Assembly: GCF_010669305.1 (NCBI RefSeq)
Contig: NZ_CP048649.1
Span: 496,001-560,000, forward strand
DNA length: 64,000 bases
Origin: Aminipila butyrica
GTDB taxonomy: Bacteria; Bacillota; Clostridia; Peptostreptococcales; Anaerovoracaceae
Direction of reading: 5' to 3'
Shown here: positions 49,954 through 59,326 of the stretch, in pieces
Layout: each line of letters starts with the position of its first letter
Numbering within the stretch: the stretch's first letter is position 1
Notes under the pieces: model-generated
Database searches by the model: none
Told to the model about the DNA's origin: nothing
Seen by the model: the letters and a program-made list of their open reading frames with translations, nothing else
Program-made: the position numbers and the translations under genes

Positions 49954-50420
49954 GTATCATAAAAGCGGTGCAAGACTTTCTTTGCACCTACAAGGGGATG
50001 GACCTGCAAGAGGTTGAGGTAGAAGAAACCGAAGCGGGTCCAATCTTCAAAGCGATTAGCGCGGTACTGACAGACCGTACGGATGAAGGACCGTCCAGTT
50101 ACGCCTTGCAACCCACAGGAAACAGCGTGACTAGAAAAGACATCCTGGGCAATAAAACATATGAGCACGACTATGTTTTTTATGCCAAAGAGGCCGCCGG
50201 AGACGAAGTTGACCGCCAGGACAACTACAGCTTCATGGAGGGCCTTTTTTCATGGCTTGAAGACCAGGACGAGGCCGGGAATTTCCCGGAGTTGCCAACA
50301 GGTTACACGGCGGAAGGGCTGACGGTAGCCAACATCATCCTCTTTGAGCTAGAGGAGCGTGTGGGCCTTTACCAGGTACAAATCAAACTTAGATATAGAA
50401 AGGAGAATCCAAATGGCTAA
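49950..50420 (+). CDS. tail terminator-like / minor capsid 3 protein
   Basis: 156 aa. VQDFLCTYKGMDLQEVEV, SSYALQPTGNSVTRKDILGNKTYEHDYVFYAKEAAGDEVDRQDNYSF fit the Minor_capsid_3/tail terminator group. It probably stops tail tube growth. Overlaps the tube gene by 8 bases. Confidence 0.75.
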   Translation: MSIIKAVQDFLCTYKGMDLQEVEVEETEAGPIFKAISAVLTDRTDEGPSSYALQPTGNSVTRKDILGNKTYEHDYVFYAKEAAGDEVDRQDNYSFMEGLFSWLEDQDEAGNFPELPTGYTAEGLTVANIILFELEERVGLYQVQIKLRYRKENPNG

Positions 50421-50892
50421 AATTAAACGAGAACTTTTTAAGACCTTCATTAACTGCACACCAGATGCTGAAGCGGCAACATACCAAGTGCTGGGTGACG
50501 ACTTGGAGGAATTGAACATTGAAATGAGTGCGAACGTGTCCAGGACTTCAAACATCCTTGGCGAAAACAGCATCACCATAGACAGATATGAAAAGACCGC
50601 CAGTGTGGAGCCGTACAAGGCCGACAGTGGTACACCACTCTTTACCTTCCTTAAAGGTATCATCGACGATGAAAAAACGTTGGATGAGCTTAAAACCGAT
50701 GTTGTGAATGTGGACGTGTTTGGAACTGAAACCTCTGGCGCCTATCCGGCCTACAAGGAGGAAGTCTTTGTTGAGGTAACCTCCTACGGCGGGTCTACCG
50801 AGGGCTTTCAGATTCCGTTCAACGTCCACTTTACAGGCAAGAGAACTAAGGGCGCCTTTAACCCGGCCACAAAAGCTTTTGTGGCAGCATAG
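50413..50892 (+). CDS. major tail (tube) protein
   Basis: 159 aa from ATG 50413, GAAAGGAG upstream. ELNIEMSANVSRTSNILGENSITIDRYEKTASVEPYKADSGTPL, SGAYPAYKEEVFVEVTSYGG and GKRTKGAF are as in A118-like tube proteins. Confidence 0.85.
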   Translation: MAKIKRELFKTFINCTPDAEAATYQVLGDDLEELNIEMSANVSRTSNILGENSITIDRYEKTASVEPYKADSGTPLFTFLKGIIDDEKTLDELKTDVVNVDVFGTETSGAYPAYKEEVFVEVTSYGGSTEGFQIPFNVHFTGKRTKGAFNPATKAFVAA

Positions 50893-50900
50893 GAGGAATT

Positions 50901-51341
50901 ATGAAAGACTTAAGTTTTAACACTGGTATGATCGAGCTGGCTATCCAAGGGGATGAGAACCGGGTGCTGAGATTTAACCCATCAGACGAAAAGATTGCTG
51001 ATGGGTTTTTAAATCTCGTCAAGACAGTAAACGGACGGATGAAGGGGTTTGAAGAAAGAGAAAAGAAAATAGCAGAAGACAGCTTGACTGACCTAGAAAG
51101 AGCAGAAAACATGGTCGGTCTTGGGTTGGAAATAGATAAATTTTTCAGAAGCGAACTGGACGGTCTTTTCGGAGAAGGTACGTCTTCCATTGTGTTTGAA
51201 AACTTGAGCACTTTTGCCATAACCGAAAACGGACAATGCGTATTTGCTAACTTCCTTGCTGCGCTGCTGCCGTTTTTTGAAAAAGAAACAAAGGTAAGAA
51301 GTGAAAAGGTAGCGCAGATAGTGCGGGAGAATAGACCATGA
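50901..51341 (+). CDS. tail assembly chaperone-like protein
   Basis: 146 aa. Placed between tube and tape measure with the gp15 gene, the usual pair of tail assembly chaperones. NTGMIELAIQGDENRVLRFNPSDEKIADGFLNLV, then helices. Overlaps gp15 by 4 bases. I see no slippery sequence typical of the programmed frameshift, so separate start is used. Confidence 0.75.
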   Translation: MKDLSFNTGMIELAIQGDENRVLRFNPSDEKIADGFLNLVKTVNGRMKGFEEREKKIAEDSLTDLERAENMVGLGLEIDKFFRSELDGLFGEGTSSIVFENLSTFAITENGQCVFANFLAALLPFFEKETKVRSEKVAQIVRENRP

Positions 51342-51898
51342 TATCCAAACTACCCAAAACATTGACAGTTGCGGGCGTTGAGTATGAGATTCATAGCGAT
51401 TTCAGACCTTGCTTTAACATCATGCAGATATTTGAGAGAAACGACCTTACAGAGCCGGAGAAGTTGGTTGCGATGGCTGGGGTGCTGTACGACAAGGCCC
51501 CTTTTGACTACATTGAGGAAGCTATCGTAAAAGCCTTGTGGTTTCTGGATGGCGGAGATGCCAAACACACAAAAAAAGGTGCGGATTACGGTAAGCTGTA
51601 CTCATGGGAGCAGGACGAGCAGTTTATACTATCTGCTGTGAATCTTACACTTGGTATATCTTGCAGGGGGGCTGAATACCTGCACTGGTGGGACTTTATG
51701 GCGGCCCTCATGGATTGTAAAGAATGCACTTTTACGACGCTGATTCACCAGCGCAAGTTAAAAAAGCAGGGCAAGCAGCAAAAATGGGATAAAGAGTGGT
51801 GGGCCGAGAACAAAAATATCGTTGAACTGGATAAAAAATCTGTTCTCACATCGGAAGAGCAAGCCCAACTAGATAAATTCAACAGTTTGTTAGGATGA
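51338..51898 (+). CDS. Gp15-family tail protein
   Basis: 186 aa. FRPCFNIMQIFERNDLTEPEKLVAMAGVLYD, YSWEQDEQFILSAVNLTLGISCRG and YLHWWDFMAALMDCKECTFTTLIHQRKLKKQGK match the bacteriophage Gp15 family. Followed directly by the moron unit, which separates it from the tape measure gene. Confidence 0.88.
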   Translation: MISKLPKTLTVAGVEYEIHSDFRPCFNIMQIFERNDLTEPEKLVAMAGVLYDKAPFDYIEEAIVKALWFLDGGDAKHTKKGADYGKLYSWEQDEQFILSAVNLTLGISCRGAEYLHWWDFMAALMDCKECTFTTLIHQRKLKKQGKQQKWDKEWWAENKNIVELDKKSVLTSEEQAQLDKFNSLLG

Positions 51899-51900
51899 CC

Positions 51901-51929
51901 TTGCAAGACGTAGAAATATTTGGTATTAT
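51901..51929 (+). promoter_or_regulatory. moron promoter
   Basis: TTGCAA, 17 bases, TATTAT. It starts two bases after the gp15 stop, in a block of genes that otherwise has no vegetative promoters, and could be active in the lysogen. Confidence 0.75.
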
Positions 51930-51952
51930 TTTGGCAAAAGGGAGGGAATCGA

Positions 51953-52411
51953 ATGGATAAGAAAGGTAAGATAAAAACTAGTGAAAGAGCATTTCAAATA
52001 ATTTTAACAGTTTTAAGCATTATTTTGTTTTCATACGTATGGTATACGGCGATTGGCTCCGAAAAGTCTGATCAAATAGTAATGTGGTCGCTAAAGGAGG
52101 ATTATTGCTTTGCAGTAGACGCCCCATTTGATGGCGATGTATTTGAACCCGGCATCTATCATTTTCGCAACGAAAGGCTGTCCGATATAAGGAAGGTGGC
52201 TGCTTGGGAAATCTACGCATCAAAGACACCCCGCAAGAACAGGAGCGAATTGAGAGAAGATGAAAGTGTCGCAATCGTTGGAGGGACGGAAGACTTGGAA
52301 TACACTGTAGATATAAGCCCCGGGAATTACATATATGTGAAATATAGGGGTGTTGAGGAAAGAAGCGAGGCAAACAGCCTAGTCGTAGACTGGATGCCTT
52401 CATCTAACTAA
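51953..52411 (+). CDS. membrane-anchored moron protein
   Basis: 152 aa from ATG 51953, with GGGAGGG upstream. One N-terminal membrane helix (AFQIILTVLSIILFSYVWYT), then a beta-rich extracytoplasmic domain with two similar turns, FEPGIYHF and ISPGNYIYVKYRG. It is not a tail gene: it has its own promoter and terminator and interrupts the gp15/tape-measure order. Its base composition is also lower in GC than its neighbours. Probably expressed from the prophage; protection against other phages or change of the host surface is a guess from layout. No family recognised. Confidence 0.75.
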   Translation: MDKKGKIKTSERAFQIILTVLSIILFSYVWYTAIGSEKSDQIVMWSLKEDYCFAVDAPFDGDVFEPGIYHFRNERLSDIRKVAAWEIYASKTPRKNRSELREDESVAIVGGTEDLEYTVDISPGNYIYVKYRGVEERSEANSLVVDWMPSSN

Positions 52412-52427
52412 TAAAATGACGCAAAAA

Positions 52428-52456
52428 TAAAGCACGTCGAAAGGCGTGTTTTTTCT
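52428..52456 (+). terminator. moron terminator
   Basis: GCACG/CGTGT around TCGAAAGG, extended by A-T pairs, followed by TTTTTT. Ends 20 bases before the tape measure ATG. Confidence 0.75.
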
Positions 52457-52475
52457 TTGCCAAAAGGAGGTTGTA

Positions 52476-54029
52476 ATGGCAGGAACAATCGCTGGCTCGT
52501 TGATCTTCGATACAAAAACTAATACCGACGGTTTTAATGATGGTACGAAGAATATAAAAAAAATGACAGAAAGTATATCCGATTCTTTAAATGATTTAGG
52601 GAAGGCAGTCGTGGCCGCTTTTAGTGTCGCAGCCATCAAGGAATTTGTACAGACACTGGTGGAAACAACGGCGAATCTTCAAGCATTAGATGCTCAGTTC
52701 AATCAAATATTTAAGGGCGCAGAGGGCGAGGCTGCAATGGCAGCAATCAATCAGCAGTCCGAAGAGCTCGGGATACATGTTGATTTGCTCAAACAAGCAT
52801 TCAGCTCATTCGGCGCTCAGCTAAAGGGCGCGGGTCTTGATGCTCAAAAAACTCTTGAAGGGACTACTAAGGCAACGAGCCTTGCAGCCGATGCGGCGGC
52901 GTTCTATGATATGTCATTGGAGACAACATCGGCTAGCTTGGCTAGCTTCTTAAAAGGTAATTTTGAGGCAGGGGACGCCATAAAAGTATTTACGACTGCA
53001 TCCCAGATGAGTACTAAAGCGGTCGAGGTATACGGAAAATCCTGGGACAAGTTGACAGAAGCCGAGAAACAATGGCTTTTGCTTGATAAGGTACAAGAGG
53101 TTTTTGAGTTAAATGGAGCAGTAGGTCAAGCTACGAGGGAACAAGACAACTGGGCTACCTCGATGGGGAACCTTAAGGCAACGTGGGACAGATTCCTAGA
53201 AAACATAGGTACTGGGACTCTAGATGCGGTTAATACGGCCGTCCAGAATATAACAGCTGCCATTAGCGGCTTAACCGACTTTATGAAAAACAATACAGGT
53301 GCCATAGATGCTTTTAAAATTTCTATCGAGGCACTCACTACTGCGCTAGTCGCATATTTCATCGTGGCGAACAAGTGGACCATACTACAAAAGTTTTTAA
53401 CAATAACTATACAGCTGGAAAGCGCAATGAAGCTTTTCGGGGCCGCATTAGCTTCCCCGGCGGGACGGTTGGGTATAGTAGTTGGAATATTGACGTTATT
53501 TATAGGGCTGGCCCTAAAAGCAGATGAGGTGTGGGGGAACATGACTGGCATGGAAAAAGCGGCGTATGTTTTGGGAACAGTGGCTTTAGCCGCGGGAACA
53601 TTGGCAATTGCTTTTGGTGCGGTACAGTCGGCGGCATCTTGGGGGGCTGCAGGGCTGGCAATCGCGGCAGGGACACTGGCAATAGGTGCGGCTATCAGCA
53701 GAGCCCAAAAGCAAGCTGAAGCAGGTATGGTTTCAAGTGGCGGTGTTAGATTGCCGCGTCTAGCCACCGGTGCAGTCATACCGCCAAACAGCGAGTTCTT
53801 AGCTATCTTAGGCGACCAGAAACACGGTACTAACATCGAGGCCCCTCTATCTACGATTGAGCAGGCTGTTGATAATGCATTATCCAGACGAGGCAACGCT
53901 GGTGGGACATCCGGCAGTGCTGTAGCTGTTTTCAACATCGACGGCCGGGAGTTTGCGAGAGCCATGGCACCATATACTGCTGGAGAAAACATGAGACAAG
54001 GCACAAGACTTATCAACGGGGTAATATAA
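52476..54029 (+). CDS. tape measure protein
   Basis: 517 aa from ATG 52476, AAAAGGAGG upstream. N-terminal coiled part, several hydrophobic segments (YFIVANKWTILQ, LGIVVGILTLFIGLAL, ALAAGTLAIAFGAV) and a C-terminal domain typical of tape measures (GTNIEAPLSTIEQAVDNAL). Length sets tail length: 517 aa is short and predicts a tail of less than 100 nm. Stop and next start share ATG/TAATG. Confidence 0.88.
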   Translation: MAGTIAGSLIFDTKTNTDGFNDGTKNIKKMTESISDSLNDLGKAVVAAFSVAAIKEFVQTLVETTANLQALDAQFNQIFKGAEGEAAMAAINQQSEELGIHVDLLKQAFSSFGAQLKGAGLDAQKTLEGTTKATSLAADAAAFYDMSLETTSASLASFLKGNFEAGDAIKVFTTASQMSTKAVEVYGKSWDKLTEAEKQWLLLDKVQEVFELNGAVGQATREQDNWATSMGNLKATWDRFLENIGTGTLDAVNTAVQNITAAISGLTDFMKNNTGAIDAFKISIEALTTALVAYFIVANKWTILQKFLTITIQLESAMKLFGAALASPAGRLGIVVGILTLFIGLALKADEVWGNMTGMEKAAYVLGTVALAAGTLAIAFGAVQSAASWGAAGLAIAAGTLAIGAAISRAQKQAEAGMVSSGGVRLPRLATGAVIPPNSEFLAILGDQKHGTNIEAPLSTIEQAVDNALSRRGNAGGTSGSAVAVFNIDGREFARAMAPYTAGENMRQGTRLINGVI

Positions 54030-54823
54030 TGAACAGCGTTTTGACAATAAATAGCATCGTGCCAGATGTACACTTTACAGGGCTAGAAAGAGAAGCTGTT
54101 ATCTTAAGTGGAGATAACTCCGGCAGACTGAAAAACGGCCACATGGTCAGGGATGTAACTGGCACGGTGTATAACTATAACTTCGAGGTAATACCTAAGA
54201 TAGAGAATCTGACCGCCTATGATGAGCTGTACGAGCTTATCACCGCCCCGGTGGACAGTTACCCTGTCAGCGTACCTTTCGGACAAGGCTATCTTGATTT
54301 TGATGCATATGTCTCTAGTGCATCAGATGGGCTGCAACTTATAAATGGCATAAAAAAGCTCTGGACTGAGCTGAGCTTTACAGCAACAGCCATAGAACCT
54401 CAGCGGTACTACGGCGAAAACTGGACCATAGGACAGGGAACAGATAACGGGGTCTTCACCATAGACGGCACAAGCTTTAACGCCTCTGTGACAAAACTAC
54501 AGCGTAGCGGTGAGGTCTTGGAGACAGGCCAAACCGGGAGGCTAAAGTCAGGCAGGGCAAGTAGGGAAATAATCGGAACTATCTACAGCTACTCTATGGA
54601 GATTGAGCAGAAGATGGAGAATATAGAAGAGTATGACCGACTGTACTATGCCCTCACAAGCCCGGTAAACAGCCACGAGATATCTGTGCCGTATGGTCAA
54701 GGTACTTTGACCTTCCAGGCATATATCACAAAGGCCCATGACAAACTCCCTTACCTTGGCAAATATCGCCGATGGGAAGGGCTGTCTATAGACTTTATGG
54801 CAATGTCCCCAGCAAGGAGGTGA
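54029..54823 (+). CDS. Dit-like tail protein with internal duplication
   Basis: 264 aa made of two similar halves. SGRLKNGHMVRDVTGTVYNY, YDELYELITAPVDSYPVSVP, FGQGYLDFDAYV in the first; TGRLKSGRASREIIGTIYSY, YDRLYYALTSPVNSHEISVP, YGQGTLTFQAYI in the second. By position (after the tape measure, before the hub) it should be the distal tail protein, but the duplicated build is not the usual Dit. Roughly 45-50% identical halves over about 100 residues by eye. Confidence 0.7.
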   Translation: MNSVLTINSIVPDVHFTGLEREAVILSGDNSGRLKNGHMVRDVTGTVYNYNFEVIPKIENLTAYDELYELITAPVDSYPVSVPFGQGYLDFDAYVSSASDGLQLINGIKKLWTELSFTATAIEPQRYYGENWTIGQGTDNGVFTIDGTSFNASVTKLQRSGEVLETGQTGRLKSGRASREIIGTIYSYSMEIEQKMENIEEYDRLYYALTSPVNSHEISVPYGQGTLTFQAYITKAHDKLPYLGKYRRWEGLSIDFMAMSPARR

Positions 54824-54827
54824 GCGG

Positions 54828-56954
54828 GTGACCGCATTTAACACAACCGTCCAGTTCGTCACATCGGACGGGCTGGATTTTATAACAAAGGATAGCGAGG
54901 ACTTCCATGTCCGCGCGAGCGAGTACGGCGAAGATGACTACTTCCAAGACACGAGCAACCCACAACTAGACCTCAACGTGATAGCCTTTAGCGGTTACTC
55001 TTTCGGAGGAAACCGAATAAAAAAACTAAAGGTCCACTTTGAATCCGGGCTGCTTACCGACAAGCTGGCACTGGATACCATGTCTGCTGAAATAGAAAGC
55101 CATACAAGGCCAGAACTGAGCCGCTACACCCCGATAACCGTCTATAGGGACGGAGATATCAAAGGGGTGTTTTTTAATGGGAAAATCGAAGAAATAGGCT
55201 CGAATCTATACTCCATACAAGGAGAATCCTATCTATCGCTCTTGGACTACGACAATCACCCTGGGGGGATATATCGAGGGGAAACGGCAGGCGATGTGAT
55301 AGCAAGTATCATGGGGGGCGTGGCGTACACTATCCACCCTGATGTGGCAGCGCTAAGGCTCTTCGGATATCTACCATACACTTCCAAGCGTGAGAACCTG
55401 CAGCAAGTCCTTTTGGCTACGGGTGCAGCACTAAAAAAGAACCCTGACGGGACTGCTGCTTTCACCGTGCTGACCAGTACTGTCACAGGAACTTTCAACG
55501 ATGGTCAAGTCTTTATAGATGGTTCCCTAAAAGAAGACACGGAAGTGACGGCTGTGCAGGTAACTGAACATGCCTATGTTGCCATCAATGATGAAATTAC
55601 GCTTTTTACTGAAGCTTTCACGGACGTAAAAACAAGTATCTTCCCCGAGCCCGCGCATGACTTGGTATGTACCAATGGGACCATTCTGGAGAGCGGCGCC
55701 AACTATGCGATTATACAGGGTACTGGCAATGTCACCCTGACAGGCAAGAAGTACCAGCACACAACCAAGGTTGTAACCAGGGGGACAGTTTTAGGAACTC
55801 CTGATGATAAGATTCTATCGGTATCAAACGGAACTTTGATAACCCTTATCAACAGCTCTTCGGTGGCCCAGCGGCTATACAAGTACGCCAGTTGCAAGCG
55901 GAGTATCAATCAAAATGTTTTGCCCACCAGCGAGCATACAGGCGAAATGGTCCAGGTAGTCCATCCATATAAGAGTAATATGCTTAGCGCGGCAGTGCAG
56001 AGCTTAGACTTTAATTTCAGCAATACCTTACGGGCGGCAGGTGAGTTTCTACTAGACTACGAGCCACAGGGTATCTCAGAGGGATACAAAAACCGAGTGC
56101 TCATCTCTTCTGACGGCGACTTCACAGTGCCGGCAGGGGTGGAAGAAATCCGCGTGGTCCTTATCGGAGGAGGCAAGGGCGGAGCTGCCGGAAAAAGCGG
56201 AGAAAGCGGCAGCAGCGGTTCTAGCTCTTCAAGTCTGTCCAGAGGCTCAGCAGGAAAAGGTGGCAAGGCTGGTGACGTGGGTACTGGTGGCAAAGTCTTT
56301 GATACCACTATCGCAGTAACACCAGGCCAAATCCTAGCGGCGCAGATAGGCTCCGGAGGGCTAGGAGGCCAGACCAACGGTGTAGAAGGTGCAGAAGGAA
56401 CACCAACGACGTTCGGTAGTGTAAGCTCAGCCTTGGGAGCTATTGGCGAGTACGTAGACGCTATGACAGCGGAGCGATTCGCAATCACCGGAAACACGGG
56501 CGTTGCCGGTGCCGATGGTCAAGGCCCAGGCGGAGTAAGGGGCGGAGACATACAAGAAGCTGGCAGCATCATCAACGTCGGCGGGTTGCCCGGGCAGCTG
56601 GTAACTATGAAAATCTCATCCAACAATACTATTGCTGGCCAAGGCGGCGGTGGTGGTGGTGCTGCTTACGGAAACAATGGTAAGCCGGGTAGCGACGGGC
56701 ATGTCTCACCCAATGCTGGCGAAGGCTGGGCTGATGGGGGTGATGGCGGCCATGGTGCTGATGCTATCGCTAGACCAGCGGCGACCATACCTGGCTCTGG
56801 CGGAGATGCTGGCCACGGTGGAGGCGGTGGCGGTGGGGGCGGTGACTGCTACAACCGAAATTCTGCAAACACGTGGCCCGGTGCTGGTGCACCTGGTGGC
56901 CTAGGCGGACCCGGAGGCAAAGGGGCCAGCGGCGGCATTATCATTTATTACTAA
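54828..56954 (+). CDS. tail hub protein with Gly-rich C-terminal domain
   Basis: 708 aa, GTG start. The first about 420 residues form the tail tip/hub (RYTPITVYRDGDIKGVFFNGKIEEIGSNLYSIQGES, YRGETAGDVIASIMGGVAYT), similar in style to phage baseplate hub gp18/Tal domains. Residues 425-708 are extremely Gly-rich with repeats such as GGGKGGAAGKSG, GQGGGGGGAAYG, GHGGGGGGGGGD and GAPGGLGGPGGKGASGG, as in polyglycine-helix receptor-binding domains. No protease domain seen. Confidence 0.8.
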   Translation: MTAFNTTVQFVTSDGLDFITKDSEDFHVRASEYGEDDYFQDTSNPQLDLNVIAFSGYSFGGNRIKKLKVHFESGLLTDKLALDTMSAEIESHTRPELSRYTPITVYRDGDIKGVFFNGKIEEIGSNLYSIQGESYLSLLDYDNHPGGIYRGETAGDVIASIMGGVAYTIHPDVAALRLFGYLPYTSKRENLQQVLLATGAALKKNPDGTAAFTVLTSTVTGTFNDGQVFIDGSLKEDTEVTAVQVTEHAYVAINDEITLFTEAFTDVKTSIFPEPAHDLVCTNGTILESGANYAIIQGTGNVTLTGKKYQHTTKVVTRGTVLGTPDDKILSVSNGTLITLINSSSVAQRLYKYASCKRSINQNVLPTSEHTGEMVQVVHPYKSNMLSAAVQSLDFNFSNTLRAAGEFLLDYEPQGISEGYKNRVLISSDGDFTVPAGVEEIRVVLIGGGKGGAAGKSGESGSSGSSSSSLSRGSAGKGGKAGDVGTGGKVFDTTIAVTPGQILAAQIGSGGLGGQTNGVEGAEGTPTTFGSVSSALGAIGEYVDAMTAERFAITGNTGVAGADGQGPGGVRGGDIQEAGSIINVGGLPGQLVTMKISSNNTIAGQGGGGGGAAYGNNGKPGSDGHVSPNAGEGWADGGDGGHGADAIARPAATIPGSGGDAGHGGGGGGGGGDCYNRNSANTWPGAGAPGGLGGPGGKGASGGIIIYY

Positions 56955-56963
56955 GGAGGAACT

Positions 56964-59315
56964 ATGGGGCAATATAAAAGTAAATATACAGGGATACGGA
57001 TAGATCACATCCTTGAAAACGCCGAAAATATGACGCACTTTACCATCAAAGATATCTATCCAACCTTGGCGGCCCTAAGGGCGGCATACCCGACAGGCAA
57101 TGAATATGTCTATCAGGTAGAAGAAGACAGAAATGTATACCTATGGTCGGGCATCGAAAACGACTGGGTAAGCCTAGGGGGGATAGGCAACGGAGACATG
57201 CTGAAGTCCGTGTATGACACAAACGGCAACGGGGTCGTGGATGATGCGGAACGGCTTGGCGGTGAGCTGCCTAGCTACTACGATAACAAAAGTATAAGTT
57301 ATGCTGGTAGCCTCGTGGATATCACAGGTACACAAACCTTTGACTATCTCGATGCCATAATCGAAGGGAACACCGTAGTAACACCTGTGAACTCATCAAA
57401 CCCTGTCAGCCCGGATAACCCCCAGGCCATAACAAGTGTAGGCGGGGAGAATCTGATTGGAAACGATTCTGACACTTACTATCCCGTTGCACTATATGCT
57501 GGGCAGACTTTGACGGTTTCAAGAACAAACGCTACTCAGCAAGCAAATATCAACTTCTACAATGAGATTGGCGGAGCACGTGTTGATTTCAGAACCCTGG
57601 CTGTTGGTTCTGCCTCACGTACCTTCGTCATGGACTTCGGTGCTAAGTTTGTAAAAATAGATGCAAATTTTGGCACGGGTGCTAAGCTACAAGTAGGCTC
57701 TGTAGCTACGCCATATGTACCATATAGAAGCTTTATGGTGAGCAAGAGGGGGAAGAATCTGCTAAATATGCCTACACATGTTAGCTTTACAGCGGGAGCA
57801 AGCGGGTATCAAACTTTTCCGGTTACTAATTTTAGTTTGATGCCAGGTAATATGACTGCTATCTGTGATAAGAATTTTGGTGGCAATAGTAAAATTTGGA
57901 TGTATGATAAATCTAACACATTGGTGGTGAATAATGTCTTGCCCACCACTATCAATATGACGGAAGAGATGGTTAAAAATATCAATCGCATATCAATAGT
58001 GGTAGAAGGTCTTACCTCTGGAACTGTATATACTGGCGATATACATCCTCAACTCGAACTGGGCTCAACCGCAACCCCGTACGAGCCATACCAAGGACGA
58101 GACTATACCGTACAGTTAAAAGATACCGCAGGGAACCTGCTAGAGCCTATGCTTAAGTTGCCAGACGGCACAGTGGACAAAGTCTTTAAGGACACAGACG
58201 GGCTATGGAAGGTGCGGAGATATGTTGGGAAAAAGATACTTAACGGCAGTGCTGGAGAGGCGTGGTCGGTGCTCACTACATCGACAGGAAAAAACAGATT
58301 CCTCCTGACCGGCTTTAACGGATTAGTGCCAGAGGTTCTTCCTAATACCTCGGCCAACATCATCTCTAATCTGCTGCCACGGCAGTCCCGAACTAATATC
58401 TCAAATGGAGTAAATGGTATATCTACTGGTGGATCAGTGTCTGCTCCCGATATGGCTTTATACTATGAACCTATATCTAGCTATACGGTGGCTCAGCTTA
58501 GAACATGGCTTCAGAGCAGCTCGATAGAGGTAACCTACGAACTGGCGACCCCAACTACCGAAACCCTCCACCCTGACACCCAAGCCGTACTAAACGACTT
58601 ATCAAAGCCACTAAATGGACGTACTATCATCTATGGTACAGATGCAGTTGTTCCGAGCTTTGATGTGAAGCACTACAAGGGGGTAAAGGGGTTAGAAAGT
58701 GTCAAAAGTGCGTACCAGGCAGCGGTAGAAGGCGGGTATGTCGGTACTGAGGCGGATTTTAGCGTAATATTAGCTACCGCTCAGGCGCAAATAGGAATCT
58801 TAAGTTATCTTACCACTACTGAAAAAGGAAGTTTGGTGGGTGCAGTTAATGAGATTGACGCTGCATTAAGTACACATACAACCGATTTAATAACCGATGC
58901 AGATGGAGCACATGGATTCAAACAGGAAGTAATATCTTTTACTCCTACAATTTTAGGTACAACCACAGCTGGAATGCCCACATACACATCACAATATGGT
59001 AGGGCAGTTAGACAAGGAAAGCTGGTTAACTTTGTAGCACAAGTTCAAATAAGCAATAAAGGTGGTATGACTGGAAATTTAAGATTAGCAGGACTGCCTA
59101 TTGCATCTATAGCTACCCTAGCAAACGGATTGCCGATAGAACGTATTGAAAACTGGACTAAGCCAGCAAACTTGCTGTTTTTAACACCAACCATAAACAG
59201 CGGTACAACAATAGAATTTCGGTACTCTACAGCCACATTACTTGCTGCCTTACAAGCAAGTGACGTATCTGACACGTTTGGTATTCGATTAAGCGGTCAA
59301 TATGAAATAGCATAG
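56964..59315 (+). CDS. tail fibre / receptor-binding protein
   Basis: 783 aa. AAGGAGG upstream. The N-terminal region (about 1-105) includes YPTLAALRAAYPTGNEYVYQVEEDRNVYLW, a common fibre-attachment domain, and DTNGNGVVDDAERLGG, an EF-hand/dockerin-like calcium loop. Beta-rich repeats follow, two of which share NLLxxxxTPYxPYxG-like ends (ATPYVPYRS, ATPYEPYQGRDY). Base composition falls at 57770-58050 and 58740-59300, suggesting mosaic exchange in the receptor part. Confidence 0.8.
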   Translation: MGQYKSKYTGIRIDHILENAENMTHFTIKDIYPTLAALRAAYPTGNEYVYQVEEDRNVYLWSGIENDWVSLGGIGNGDMLKSVYDTNGNGVVDDAERLGGELPSYYDNKSISYAGSLVDITGTQTFDYLDAIIEGNTVVTPVNSSNPVSPDNPQAITSVGGENLIGNDSDTYYPVALYAGQTLTVSRTNATQQANINFYNEIGGARVDFRTLAVGSASRTFVMDFGAKFVKIDANFGTGAKLQVGSVATPYVPYRSFMVSKRGKNLLNMPTHVSFTAGASGYQTFPVTNFSLMPGNMTAICDKNFGGNSKIWMYDKSNTLVVNNVLPTTINMTEEMVKNINRISIVVEGLTSGTVYTGDIHPQLELGSTATPYEPYQGRDYTVQLKDTAGNLLEPMLKLPDGTVDKVFKDTDGLWKVRRYVGKKILNGSAGEAWSVLTTSTGKNRFLLTGFNGLVPEVLPNTSANIISNLLPRQSRTNISNGVNGISTGGSVSAPDMALYYEPISSYTVAQLRTWLQSSSIEVTYELATPTTETLHPDTQAVLNDLSKPLNGRTIIYGTDAVVPSFDVKHYKGVKGLESVKSAYQAAVEGGYVGTEADFSVILATAQAQIGILSYLTTTEKGSLVGAVNEIDAALSTHTTDLITDADGAHGFKQEVISFTPTILGTTTAGMPTYTSQYGRAVRQGKLVNFVAQVQISNKGGMTGNLRLAGLPIASIATLANGLPIERIENWTKPANLLFLTPTINSGTTIEFRYSTATLLAALQASDVSDTFGIRLSGQYEIA

Positions 59316-59326
59316 GAGGAAAAACA

